Positions 30,996 to 38,743 of a stretch of DNA of 64,000 nucleotides are shown piece after piece. The position numbers and the translations under genes were made by a program. Source of the stretch: Vagococcus hydrophili. Lineage in GTDB: Bacteria > Bacillota > Bacilli > Lactobacillales > Vagococcaceae. The notes beneath the pieces are model-generated. The model searched no databases and was not told where the DNA came from. It saw only the letters and a program-made list of their open reading frames with translations. The DNA lies in contig NZ_CP049887.1 of the NCBI RefSeq assembly GCF_011304195.1, positions 1 to 64,000 on the forward strand, written 5' to 3'. Each line of letters starts with the position of its first letter. The first letter of the stretch is position 1.

Positions 30996-32047
30996 TATGG
31001 ATCACTGCTTTCTTCAATAGGTTCTTGATCTGTTACTTCTGAAAAATCACCGTTTTGAATTTCTCCATCTTCTGTTACGTTGGCCGGTCTTTCGTTATCA
31101 ACTTTATTTATTGGTTCGAAAACTTCGGAGTTAGCATTTTCTTCTATCTCATCAATGATTACAGCCTCTTTTCTCTGCAGCTGTCTTTCTTGAAAATCAT
31201 CATCCACGTTATCAGCAATTTGTTGGATATATGCGTTAGAAAAATCTTTAGGTATTTTCTTAACAATTCTGTTTCTCATTTTTCTGACAATCATTGATTC
31301 TCTACTTTGTGGCTCTTTCCAAGCCGGACTAATGTTACCTATTTTTTGCATTTCTTCATCATCAAGAATTTCATCAAGTGAGTGAGTTTCAGCAAATTCT
31401 TTAATTTTTGGTTTTTTATTGTCTTTATCTTTATCCCACATCAAATTGTTATACATATGGGCTAATAAGTTTGCTTTCACATCTTCACGTTCTGAAATGT
31501 AGAACTCAACTTGACCATCATTAAACTCAACAGGATAAACTACTCTGACAATTTTTCCTGTTCCTTTAGGATTCCAACTCGGCGGTGTAACTGTTATACC
31601 TGCATAACCTGGATAAGTAAATCCGTCGTCTTCTCTAACTTCCCAGTGACGATGAACTTGTTTAATGTTACGACCGAAACGACTTAAGATTGCATCGTTT
31701 CCATCACCCTCAATTCCCATTTCAATAATTTGAATAGGTTGGCCATTTTTGACCTTTTGATTACGTTTGATAAAGTAAACTTCTCTTGGAGTAGCTGTGG
31801 CATTTAATTGAAGTGCTGCCACTTGCATTAATGTTTGTGTCAAGTTGCTTTGGTCAATCTTACTCATATCAAGACCTTCTTTAACTAACAATTCATTGAT
31901 AGATGAAATTGAGTTAATCACGCAAGTTCGCTGGTACTCTGTCATGTTTATACCGTTTCCGTGTAACTGCGTTTCAATTTGTGGCATGTAAGTATCGTTA
32001 ATTTTTGCTAACTGTGATTTATAAACTGCTGGTGCTTGATTAGTCAT
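30992..32047 (-). CDS. RecT-like single-strand annealing protein
   Basis: This 351-residue protein resembles RecT-type recombinases of Gram-positive phages: it has QVAALQLNATATPREVYFIKRNQ, IIEMGIEGDGNDAILSRFG, RVVYPVEFNDGQVEFYISERED and an acidic C-terminus (last 60 residues). Annealing proteins of this class pair single strands during phage recombination. It sits between an SMC-like ATPase and an MBL-fold protein. The similarity is less clear than in classical RecT, so another annealing family is possible. Confidence 0.65.
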   Translation of the reverse strand: MTNQAPAVYKSQLAKINDTYMPQIETQLHGNGINMTEYQRTCVINSISSINELLVKEGLDMSKIDQSNLTQTLMQVAALQLNATATPREVYFIKRNQKVKNGQPIQIIEMGIEGDGNDAILSRFGRNIKQVHRHWEVREDDGFTYPGYAGITVTPPSWNPKGTGKIVRVVYPVEFNDGQVEFYISEREDVKANLLAHMYNNLMWDKDKDNKKPKIKEFAETHSLDEILDDEEMQKIGNISPAWKEPQSRESMIVRKMRNRIVKKIPKDFSNAYIQQIADNVDDDFQERQLQRKEAVIIDEIEENANSEVFEPINKVDNERPANVTEDGEIQNGDFSEVTDQEPIEESSDPY

Positions 32048-32339
32048 TATCCATTATCCCCTTTTTGATTAAATCTTTTAGTTGTTTTTCTGTTTCCGTT
32101 ATTTTTTGTTCTAATTCTTTCAAGGCAAGTGTCTTGAAAACTTCAACTGATACTTCATCTAATCTAAATAACCCTCTATCTTCTTGAATCCTAAATTCTT
32201 TATGATTGGCTAATTTACCTCCATGAACATCTATAAAATACAAATCATTTAAAACTGACTTCTGTTTTTCATAATTTTGCAATTCAACTTTTAGAATTGC
32301 GATTTCATCGGTAAAAGACTCTACTCTTTCTAAATTCAT
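32040..32339 (-). CDS. Small coiled-coil phage protein
   Basis: This 99-residue protein is mainly helical with charged repeats (FTDEIAILKVELQNYEKQKSVLNDLYF and KELEQKITETEKQLKDLIKKG). It overlaps the annealing protein gene by eight bases and follows the ATPase directly. It may assist one of them. No family was recognised. Confidence 0.5.
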   Translation of the reverse strand: MNLERVESFTDEIAILKVELQNYEKQKSVLNDLYFIDVHGGKLANHKEFRIQEDRGLFRLDEVSVEVFKTLALKELEQKITETEKQLKDLIKKGIMDND

Positions 32340-34277
32340 CTACTTAACCTCCACATTGAATTTTTCTTTTCTTGCATAGTTTTCAATCAGTTGTCCGTCA
32401 AAAACAATAGGCTCTGTGATTGATTCAGCATTATCAAGAAATACAGGCATTGAAACGTTAAGGCTTTTTGAAAAGCCTGAAATAATATCTAAATCACAAC
32501 GACCACGTTCTCCAGTACTCATGCCTGCTGAATAATCAATACCGTTATAAGTAGCCTCACAAACCTCATCCAATCCACCATTTTTTAATGGTTTAAACAA
32601 TTTGAATTTAGTAAGTTCAAAATGATTATTAATACTTTCTTCAAGCATTTTTACTTTCTTACGAGTAAATTCATCTATCAACCACAAGTGACGTTCTACT
32701 TCTTGATTTTGTGTTTTAAGATTTGAATCTTCTTTTCTTAATTCAGCCATACGCTCATTAACTGGGATGGCTTGATCAAGTTTAAATGTGAGTTCGATCA
32801 ATCTGTTAACTTCAATTTTCGCCTTATCCCGTTCTTGCGTAGCTTCTTGGATAAATTGAGAACTATCAGACTTAGCAACTATTATTTTTTGTTGAAGTTC
32901 TTCAATTTCAGATTTAATCTTTTTATAGCTATCAGTATCCTCAAAAGCTCCTGTTTGTTGTTTTTGAGATTCAAGCTCATTTTTAAGCTCGTTATATCGT
33001 TTCATTGTTTTATCAAGGTTGTTTGTAACTTCTTGACGTTTAGCAACTAATTCATTAATTTCATTTGTGTAAATTCCAATATCAGACGCTGCTTTCTTAC
33101 CTAATGAAATGTTATTCTCTACTTTATTTGATTTATCTAGATTAAATTTAGCGACTAAATCTTCAATCTGATCAACTGGTAAATCTTGGCCACACATAGA
33201 ACATTCTTTTTTATGTTCATCAAAGTTCAAAACTTTCAATTCACTATATTCTTTTAACAAATATTCCTTGTCGTTCTCGAGAAGCTTTTTAGAATTTGCT
33301 AACTTATCAATTTCGAATTGTAAAGAGGTTTGAGTTTCTCTTAACTTAGTTCCTTCTGAATGAATAGTTGTTAAATCATTATTTAAGTTTTCAGTAACTA
33401 AATTAGAGCCTGCTAGAAACTTATTTTTTTCTTCGCCTAACTTAATATTTAAGTTTGCAACTTGTTCTTTAAAATCTAATGATGAATCACCGTTTTCTGC
33501 TGAAATAACTTTAGCTTCAGCTTTCTCTAAATTTGATTGAGCAACGTTTAAATCAGATTCTATTTGGTTTTTATCAAGTTCATCTAATGCTAATCTATCA
33601 AGCATATCTTGATTTTCTTGAATTCTCCCAGGCAATGATTTGATGTCATCTTGAAGTTTTTTCTTACGACTAGTGAGTATTTTTTTAGCGTCCTCAATAC
33701 TTTTCCCATCAAGAATTGATTCAAGTTCTTTTAATTCAGGATCCATTTCGATAATTTCTTCATCTGTTAAACCCGTTAAGCTAATTAAATAGTTACGACG
33801 ATTTTTCCATTCAAGAGTCATGAAGAAACCGGCAGCTGTCATTATCTGAAGAACCTCTTCCGGTTCAATATTTTCAAGGTACTCTTTCCATTCCTTTTCT
33901 TTTTTAGGAACGGCATCGATATAATATTCCGTTTTATCGCTCCCTCGAGTTTTTTCTAACTCGCCACGTTTGGTAGTCCAGTTTTCTTTTTGAACTCGTT
34001 TCATTAATACGACTTTTCCATCAATTACTAGTTCAGCTTCGATTGTTGGGTCAAGACCTAAGACTTCATTTTTATCTTTATCCTTTGGTTTAGGATTTAA
34101 CTTAGCGCCTAATAAATCTTTTCCAAATAACAACCATGTTAAACCTTCACCAATAGATGTTTTTCCTGCTCCATTTGGACCAATTGCATGAGCTGACTTA
34201 CCATCAAGTTCTAATTTGTAGTCCTTAAAACCTTTGAAATTCTTGTAGTGAATTGAATTAATTCTAATTTCAGTCAT
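32340..34277 (-). CDS. SMC/SbcC-like AAA ATPase
   Basis: This 645-residue protein has the N-terminal ATP-binding part of SbcC/Rad50-type proteins (IHYKNFKGFKDYKLEL, Walker A GPNGAGKTSIGEGL near 35), a long coiled coil (residues about 195-525) containing a CSMCGQDLP hook-like Cys pair near 362, and a C-terminal part with SAGMSTGERGRCDLDII (signature) and MPVFLDNAESI (Walker B like). It probably works on DNA ends with the annealing and MBL-fold proteins. Similar ATPases are found at this position in several Listeria and Enterococcus phages. Confidence 0.78.
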   Translation of the reverse strand: MTEIRINSIHYKNFKGFKDYKLELDGKSAHAIGPNGAGKTSIGEGLTWLLFGKDLLGAKLNPKPKDKDKNEVLGLDPTIEAELVIDGKVVLMKRVQKENWTTKRGELEKTRGSDKTEYYIDAVPKKEKEWKEYLENIEPEEVLQIMTAAGFFMTLEWKNRRNYLISLTGLTDEEIIEMDPELKELESILDGKSIEDAKKILTSRKKKLQDDIKSLPGRIQENQDMLDRLALDELDKNQIESDLNVAQSNLEKAEAKVISAENGDSSLDFKEQVANLNIKLGEEKNKFLAGSNLVTENLNNDLTTIHSEGTKLRETQTSLQFEIDKLANSKKLLENDKEYLLKEYSELKVLNFDEHKKECSMCGQDLPVDQIEDLVAKFNLDKSNKVENNISLGKKAASDIGIYTNEINELVAKRQEVTNNLDKTMKRYNELKNELESQKQQTGAFEDTDSYKKIKSEIEELQQKIIVAKSDSSQFIQEATQERDKAKIEVNRLIELTFKLDQAIPVNERMAELRKEDSNLKTQNQEVERHLWLIDEFTRKKVKMLEESINNHFELTKFKLFKPLKNGGLDEVCEATYNGIDYSAGMSTGERGRCDLDIISGFSKSLNVSMPVFLDNAESITEPIVFDGQLIENYARKEKFNVEVK

Positions 34278-34656
34278 CTAAACCACCGCTTTCTGCTACT
34301 GAAAACAAAGCTTCTAAAAATTTGAACAAAACATCATCAGGAGTATTTTCAGACTTTACGCTTTTATCTTCACGTTTAGCTGTACATCTTGGACAGTCAC
34401 AAACAGATTCAGCTCCTTGTCGTTTGATTGTATTGATCGTCTTTCCAGTGTCCTCTTCAATGTTTGATTCTAATAAAAGTAAATTCAAGCCTAACTCTTG
34501 GTCACTACCTGAAATAGAACTACTTGCAAAGTCATGTTTTTCAGAACTTGCTTGCATTACTAGTGATATTCCTTGTTTCTGACATTCTTCTGTCAACTCG
34601 CAAATTAATTCCTTAACCCATTCCAACTTGTTTTCTTGTGTCATTTCGTGATACAC
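34270..34656 (-). CDS. Hypothetical phage protein with CDCPRC motif
   Basis: This 128-residue acidic protein contains CDCPRCTAKRED (about residue 85), which may bind zinc. The C-terminus is hydrophobic and acidic. The start is uncertain: GTG at 34656 is very close to AAGGAG, and ATG at 34644 is 13 bases from it. It overlaps the ATPase gene by eight bases. Unknown function. Confidence 0.5.
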   Translation of the reverse strand: MYHEMTQENKLEWVKELICELTEECQKQGISLVMQASSEKHDFASSSISGSDQELGLNLLLLESNIEEDTGKTINTIKRQGAESVCDCPRCTAKREDKSVKSENTPDDVLFKFLEALFSVAESGGLDD

Positions 34657-34667
34657 TCTCCTTGAAT

Positions 34668-34943
34668 TTAATATTTTACTTCTGACTGATTTTTGCTTCC
34701 CGGCGAATCAGTCTTTTTTAATACTTCAATTAACGATTCCTGCAATTCTTTATACAATACTGTTTCGCCTAGCATTTCTATAAAACCTTTTTCTCCCTTG
34801 CCTTCAACAAATAAATCAGGCATTAAATTGGGATTCCCATTAATAATCTCAAAACGAAACCAAACTTTATCAAGCTTATCTATTTGAAATATTCCATATT
34901 CCGTTGTTAATTTTGGAAGTTCAATGTTTACAAGCTCTTTCAT
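34668..34943 (-). CDS. Small hypothetical phage protein
   Basis: This 91-residue protein (MKELVNIELPKLTTEYGIFQ, then VWFRFEIINGNPNLMPDLF) is unrecognised. The ATG at 34943 has GGTGAG upstream and is preferred to one six codons earlier that overlaps this site. It belongs to the early operon between the DUF6877-like gene and the CDCPRC gene. Confidence 0.5.
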   Translation of the reverse strand: MKELVNIELPKLTTEYGIFQIDKLDKVWFRFEIINGNPNLMPDLFVEGKGEKGFIEMLGETVLYKELQESLIEVLKKTDSPGSKNQSEVKY

Positions 34944-34957
34944 CTTCTCACCACCCT

Positions 34958-35155
34958 TCAATTACTGTGTTTCTGCTTAAAAACATCAGCTACATGCTCA
35001 ACATATCTAGCTTGCTGTTCCATGTATGAATCTTCATCTTTTCCCCCTGAAGCTTTCCAGTCACTTATTCGTTTATCAACATCAGTTAAAACAACTAACG
35101 CAATGTTTCCTGGAATATGTGAAGCTGCTTCTGATATTCTTTCTTGAATTTGCAT
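34958..35155 (-). CDS. Small phage protein, DUF6877-like
   Basis: This 65-residue protein reads HIPGNIALVVLTDVDKRISD, then WKASGGKDEDSYMEQQARYVEHV, similar to the pattern of DUF6877 proteins in Gram-positive phages. The role is unknown. Its start overlaps the stop of the PcfJ-like gene. Confidence 0.6.
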   Translation of the reverse strand: MQIQERISEAASHIPGNIALVVLTDVDKRISDWKASGGKDEDSYMEQQARYVEHVADVFKQKHSN

Positions 35156-36486
35156 TAAGCCACCTTCTTTTTCTTTTTGGTTTTAATTTTCTTTAACCAG
35201 TTATTAGCTGCTTTTTCAACTTCATTAGGTGGTAACTGATTTCTTTTACCTCTAATTTGCTTTATGTTGCCACCTTGGTACTCAATTGTGTAAAAAGGTT
35301 TGTTGATTGAATCTTTCTTTCTAACAAACACAATTGTTGTAGTGCCTTTAAAATGACCATCTACGTACTGGCTACCACCAACACAATGACTTAATTGTTT
35401 GCCTTCGTTAATGATTTCTTTAGTACTCTTTGGAATGATGAATACATAATCATCAACAACAGCTTCTAACTTATCCATTTGCTTAATTCGTTTTTCATAA
35501 AGTGTTCTTTCCTTTTTACTTGATTTTGTTTTCCCTTCAACTGTCATAATATTGAATAATTCAACTGCATTATCGTGAGCCTTAGTTAAATCTTTAGGTG
35601 TAATCAAGTTGTCAGTATCAACAGCAACTTCCATTTCATCTAATAACATCAAGTAATCTTTGTAGTAACTGAAGTCTACCTTGTTCTTGATTATCCAATT
35701 TTGAAAATTAACCATTCTTGCTTTTTTAGGAATATGATTAATGTCACTAAACTTCAAATACTCTTCAATTCCTGGTACTATTTTGCCACCTCGTGATTTA
35801 ATACGGTTCTCTAATTCGAAGTAACTAAAAGACTTTTCAGTATTTTTTAAAACTGATTTATTTCTCTTTAACCAATTTTCATTGAATGTCCTCATATCAA
35901 TACTGTGACCACGCATTAATTCGCTCGCTATTTTCTTAGCTCCAATTTTTTGAAGAAACTCTATTTCTTTTCTATGCTTATAAAGTCGTGATAAATAGAA
36001 CCAGCCATTACATTCTTCATCATTAGTAAAGTCTATATATTTCAATTCTGATATTCCCGAAATCCTTTCATCCCAGCTTGGTTCATAAAATTTAACCCCA
36101 GTATAAGCACTGCCCATTGATGTCATAGGAACTAATCCACTAGAATAACCATTCCACCACTTACCTACTTTGATATGCTTGTCGTTAGTAAATAGTTCTA
36201 AGTTGGCTAACTCTTTCTCTATAAATTGCTTTCCTTCAACAATCTCTGAATAAAAAGCCCACGTTTGAATTTCTATTCTTTTCTTTGTAACTAGGACTAA
36301 AGCAAAAGCATAAAACTTATCATTGAATGTCAGCACTGTGTTTTTTCTAAGCTGTTTCTCAATCACTTCACAATTCTTTCTGTCTGAAGCTAGGATAGTT
36401 TCGCTCTTATTACTCCATTTGAAAGTATGAATTTGTGAGTAACACCAATCAAAAAAACTTTTTAGGTGGTTTGAGTGAGTTATCAA
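35155..36486 (-). CDS. PcfJ-family protein
   Basis: This 443-residue protein matches the PcfJ family known from plasmid pCF10 and phages. The C-terminal part has IIPKSTKEIINEGKQLSHCVGG, then YVDGHFKGTTTIVFVRKK, and ends with a basic stretch (KKIKTKKKKKV). The conserved HCVG suggests a metal or nucleotide site. It follows the PcfK-like gene, as in plasmids. The molecular role of the pair has not been shown to my knowledge. Confidence 0.8.
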   Translation of the reverse strand: MITHSNHLKSFFDWCYSQIHTFKWSNKSETILASDRKNCEVIEKQLRKNTVLTFNDKFYAFALVLVTKKRIEIQTWAFYSEIVEGKQFIEKELANLELFTNDKHIKVGKWWNGYSSGLVPMTSMGSAYTGVKFYEPSWDERISGISELKYIDFTNDEECNGWFYLSRLYKHRKEIEFLQKIGAKKIASELMRGHSIDMRTFNENWLKRNKSVLKNTEKSFSYFELENRIKSRGGKIVPGIEEYLKFSDINHIPKKARMVNFQNWIIKNKVDFSYYKDYLMLLDEMEVAVDTDNLITPKDLTKAHDNAVELFNIMTVEGKTKSSKKERTLYEKRIKQMDKLEAVVDDYVFIIPKSTKEIINEGKQLSHCVGGSQYVDGHFKGTTTIVFVRKKDSINKPFYTIEYQGGNIKQIRGKRNQLPPNEVEKAANNWLKKIKTKKKKKVA

Positions 36487-36510
36487 TATATTTTTGATAT
36501 TTACTTATAC

Positions 36511-36903
36511 TCATGACATATCAAGCAAACTTAATTGCTCTACTCCATCAGAATTATTAATTGATTTCTTAGCTGATGTCTTTTTAGGTTGTGCAGCAAC
36601 CTTAACCGTTGCTTGAATGCTTGAATTGCTTTTTGGTAATTTTTTTGATGTGAAGTATTTATAAACCCATCCGAAAACTGTTTGATCTGCAATCATGGCC
36701 ACATTGCCATCTTTTTGTTTAGATGCTTGTTCTGAACAGTATTTCAAAGCTCCTTTAATACTTTTTTCTTTTTTTAGAATTCCTTCAAACAACTCTTCGC
36801 ATTCTTGGTCACATAACCAGTTGTGAATAGCGTCTTCTGCTCCACTATGCTTTTGGTTCATTTCTTCAAGCATTTTATCCAGCGCTTTATCTTTAACAGA
36901 CAA
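36511..36903 (-). CDS. PcfK-like protein (AcrIIA9-related family)
   Basis: This 130-residue protein resembles PcfK: SVKDKALDKMLEEMNQKH, then EDAIHNWLCDQ, a LFEGILKKEKSIKGALKYCSEQA stretch, a VFGWVYKYF section, a basic linker, and the end EQLSLLDM. As I recall, the Cas9 inhibitor family AcrIIA9 belongs to this group, so anti-CRISPR activity is possible but not implied by the match alone. I start with TTG at 36903 behind AAGGAG; an upstream ATG overlaps that site. It is followed by the PcfJ gene. Confidence 0.7.
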   Translation of the reverse strand: MSVKDKALDKMLEEMNQKHSGAEDAIHNWLCDQECEELFEGILKKEKSIKGALKYCSEQASKQKDGNVAMIADQTVFGWVYKYFTSKKLPKSNSSIQATVKVAAQPKKTSAKKSINNSDGVEQLSLLDMS

Positions 36904-37057
36904 ATGAATCACTCCTTTCAAACGCTAAAAACATCACTGCTACAAAAAGTAAAATATTAAGAACGATTGATAAATATAAAAGTAACTGCATTTGTCTAGT
37001 ACGCTTAACTGGTGTTGTGTTTGTACCAAGTGCTGCCAATAAATATTTTTTTGTCAT
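36893..37057 (-). CDS. Small single-span membrane protein
   Basis: This 54-residue frame starts with ATG at 37057, with GGAAAGGAA upstream. It reads MTKKYLLAALGTNTTPVKR and then a hydrophobic segment (LLLYLSIVLNILLFVAVMFL, residues about 25-45). It overlaps the PcfK-like gene by about ten bases and the preceding small gene in ATGA. The tight overlaps and binding site argue that it is a real gene. Function unknown. Confidence 0.6.
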   Translation of the reverse strand: MTKKYLLAALGTNTTPVKRTRQMQLLLYLSIVLNILLFVAVMFLAFERSDSFVC

Positions 37058-37176
37058 TTTCTTATTCCTTTCCGTTTATCAATATTTTGTTGAGCTAACT
37101 GCATGTAATACTCGTTGCTAACTCTCCACTTACTTAAATCTTTTAAAGCTTTGTCTAACGCTTGTTTTCTTGTCAT
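37054..37176 (-). CDS. Very small phage protein (40 residues)
   Basis: This frame begins ATG at 37176 behind AGGTGGT and reads MTRKQALDKALKDLSKWRVS, then NEYYMQLAQQNIDKRKGIRK. Its stop overlaps the next start in ATGA. It is helical and basic, with no known family. Coupled translation and the binding site support it. Confidence 0.55.
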   Translation of the reverse strand: MTRKQALDKALKDLSKWRVSNEYYMQLAQQNIDKRKGIRK

Positions 37177-37184
37177 TTGACCAC

Positions 37185-37448
37185 CTACATTCTGTTTTCA
37201 ATCATAAATTTATCAATTTCTTGTGTGTCGATTCGAAACGTTCCATCTACTTTAGTAATAGGCAATCCTTTAGCTAACCACTTTTCAAGAGTTGGTTCTG
37301 AAATGTCTGCATAGACACACGCATTTTTTTTATTAAGATAACGAGATTTAATTGCATAATTCTTTTCAATGCTTTTTAAAGTCTTATCAACCATTGATAA
37401 AATCTTATCCATTATCTTATTCATGAAGTTGTCGCTTAAAACTTGCAC
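37185..37448 (-). CDS. Excisionase-like helix-turn-helix protein
   Basis: This 87-residue protein has a C-terminal MerR/Xis-type winged helix (NACVYADISEPTLEKWLAKGLPI, then TKVDGTFRIDTQEIDKFM). It is the second early gene after cro, a usual place for an excisionase or early activator. I use GTG at 37448, eight bases after AGAGG; a GTG at 37457 overlaps this site. An operator-like palindrome lies between it and cro. Confidence 0.65.
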   Translation of the reverse strand: MQVLSDNFMNKIMDKILSMVDKTLKSIEKNYAIKSRYLNKKNACVYADISEPTLEKWLAKGLPITKVDGTFRIDTQEIDKFMIENRM

Positions 37449-37469
37449 GGAGTACACCTCTTTCTTTTT

Positions 37470-37484
37470 TACGGTTAAACCGTA
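37470..37484. promoter_or_regulatory. Operator palindrome at the end of cro
   Basis: TACGGTTAAACCGTA, identical to the operator in the cro promoter, lies here and includes the stop codon of cro (37475-37477). A second regulatory point for the early operon is likely. Confidence 0.65.
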
Positions 37485-37678
37485 ACTTTAGGTAAAAAAA
37501 CAATGTCATCATAATTGACATTAAATACTTGTTCAATTCGTTTTATCTTGGGTACATCTGGAAATGTTTTCGCTTGCTCCCAACTTCTCCAAGTATCTTC
37601 TGAAACACCTACTAGCTTAGCTGACTGCTTCTGAGAAAGATCAAAACTAGCTCTTAAAACTTTTAATGTTATTTCCAA
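37475..37678 (-). CDS. cro: Cro-like XRE repressor
   Basis: This 67-residue protein is one XRE helix-turn-helix (LKVLRASFDLSQKQSAKLVGVSEDTWRSWEQAKTFPDVPKIKRIEQVF). It is the first gene of the leftward early operon, divergent to the CI-like gene. The start is TTG at 37678 behind AGGAGG; the earlier ATG at 37696 contains that site. Its promoter spacer is occupied by an operator palindrome. It is expected to control the lytic choice. Confidence 0.8.
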   Translation of the reverse strand: MEITLKVLRASFDLSQKQSAKLVGVSEDTWRSWEQAKTFPDVPKIKRIEQVFNVNYDDIVFLPKVTV

Positions 37679-37711
37679 AAAAGTTCCTCCTCTCAATTAA
37701 TCTGTACTCAC

Positions 37712-37740
37712 AATATAATACGGTTAAACCGTAAAGTCAA
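37712..37740 (-). promoter_or_regulatory. Early (cro) promoter with operator in the spacer
   Basis: On the minus strand TTGACT (37735-37740) and TATATT (37712-37717) are exactly 17 bases apart. The palindrome TACGGTTAAACCGTA (37719-37733) fills the spacer, so binding of the repressor would block polymerase directly. This is the lytic promoter. Confidence 0.85.
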
Positions 37741-37752
37741 GATATTATTCTT

Positions 37753-37780
37753 GTTTTACCGTATTTTTTTACGGTTTAAC
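37753..37780. promoter_or_regulatory. Second operator pair in the cI/cro region
   Basis: GTTTTACCGTA (37753-37763) and TACGGTTTAAC (37770-37780) face each other with six bases between. Each half resembles half of the 15-bp operator. It lies between the two promoters, touching the -35 of the cI promoter, so it may control both. Confidence 0.6.
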
Positions 37781-37809
37781 TTGTAAAAACTAAAGTTTTG
37801 AGTTAGTAT
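37781..37809 (+). promoter_or_regulatory. cI promoter
   Basis: TTGTAA (37781-37786) and TAGTAT (37804-37809) are 17 bases apart on the plus strand, followed by GGGAG and the GTG start of the CI-like gene at 37844. It abuts the second operator. Confidence 0.75.
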
Positions 37810-37843
37810 AAATTTATACATTTTATTGAAGGGAGTTTTAATT

Positions 37844-38194
37844 GTGAGTGATTTAGGTAATAAAAAAATAATGGCTGAGAATATAAAAAAACTTATGGAT
37901 TCTAGAGGAATTGACAGAAAAAAACTTTCGGATGACTTAGATATTAGTTATACAACAGTTTCAGATTGGATAAATGGAAAAACTTACCCAAGAATAGATA
38001 AAATTGAAACAATGGCAGAATACTTTAATGTTACGAAATCTCAATTAGTTGAATCAGCTAATTCAGAAGCTAATGAATCAAAAGACTTAAACAAAATGTT
38101 AGATGAAGCAATGACTTATAGTGGTAAACCTCTATCAGATTCAGATAGAGAGATAGTAAAAGCTTTTCTAGAGGGTAAATTTGGAAGTAAATGA
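37844..38194 (+). CDS. CI-like repressor (short, XRE type)
   Basis: This 116-residue protein has an N-terminal XRE helix-turn-helix (MAENIKKLMDSRGIDRKKLS, then DDLDISYTTVSDWINGKTYPRI) and a short C-terminal section ending in SDSDREIVKAFLEGKFG. It lacks a self-cleaving peptidase domain. The next gene is an ImmA-like metallopeptidase. This resembles the ImmR/ImmA type of switch, where the protease inactivates the repressor after DNA damage. The GTG at 37844 follows GGGAG; it overlaps nothing upstream. Confidence 0.82.
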   Translation: MSDLGNKKIMAENIKKLMDSRGIDRKKLSDDLDISYTTVSDWINGKTYPRIDKIETMAEYFNVTKSQLVESANSEANESKDLNKMLDEAMTYSGKPLSDSDREIVKAFLEGKFGSK

Positions 38195-38204
38195 GGTAAT
38201 TTTA

Positions 38205-38654
38205 TTGGATAAATTAATCAAGTGGCTTAAACATGAAGGTATAGAAGTTTACTTTGTAGATATGGAAGAGGTTGGGCTTTGTTTAGTAAATAGTAATACT
38301 ATTCTAATAAGTAATCTATATAATGAATTGACACAATTAAAAGCAATCCGTCACGAATTAAAACATTTTGACCATAAAGACTATATTTACCTTTACGACC
38401 AATTTGTTTACCATTCAAAAATGGAGTATGAAGCAGAGCAAAATGTTGTTAAAGAATCGTTAAATGAGTATATTGCATTTCTAGATGGAGATATAGAAAA
38501 AGTAAACTACCTAAAATTTTTAGAAGATTATGAGCTAGATTCAAACTATGCGCCTTATGTTATACAGTTATTAACAAAGATGAAACTACGTATTCCTAAA
38601 AATAATCTAGAAAACTCTGAAAATTGTATCGCTATACATGGCTTCGTTAAATAA
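38205..38654 (+). CDS. ImmA/IrrE-like metallopeptidase
   Basis: This 149-residue protein carries the zinc motif IRHELKHFDH (HExxH) near residue 50 and EYEAEQNVVKE further on with a possible third ligand. It is of the ImmA family and follows the CI-like repressor. Induction probably depends on its cutting that repressor. I start with TTG at 38205, seven bases after GAGG; an upstream TTG at 38181 would overlap the repressor gene. Confidence 0.8.
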   Translation: MDKLIKWLKHEGIEVYFVDMEEVGLCLVNSNTILISNLYNELTQLKAIRHELKHFDHKDYIYLYDQFVYHSKMEYEAEQNVVKESLNEYIAFLDGDIEKVNYLKFLEDYELDSNYAPYVIQLLTKMKLRIPKNNLENSENCIAIHGFVK

Positions 38655-38657
38655 AAA

Positions 38658-38695
38658 AACACACTGCCTCCCCGCCTAAAAGGAAATAGTGTGTT
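38658..38695 (-). terminator. Leftward-facing terminator hairpin downstream of immA
   Basis: AACACACT (38658-38665) pairs with AGTGTGTT (38688-38695). A run of A lies on its left, so T follows the hairpin only on the minus strand. It would stop leftward transcription, not the rightward genes. The -35 of the next gene touches its right arm. Confidence 0.55.
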
Positions 38696-38722
38696 GAAGC
38701 TAAATTACTTCAAAGATATTAT
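38694..38722 (+). promoter_or_regulatory. Promoter of the zinc-ribbon gene
   Basis: TTGAAG (38694-38699) and TATTAT (38717-38722) are 17 bases apart and the gene start follows at 38744 behind GGAGGAG. The gene would be expressed in the lysogen independently of cI. Confidence 0.6.
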
Positions 38723-38743
38723 ATCATATTGGAGGAGAGTAAA

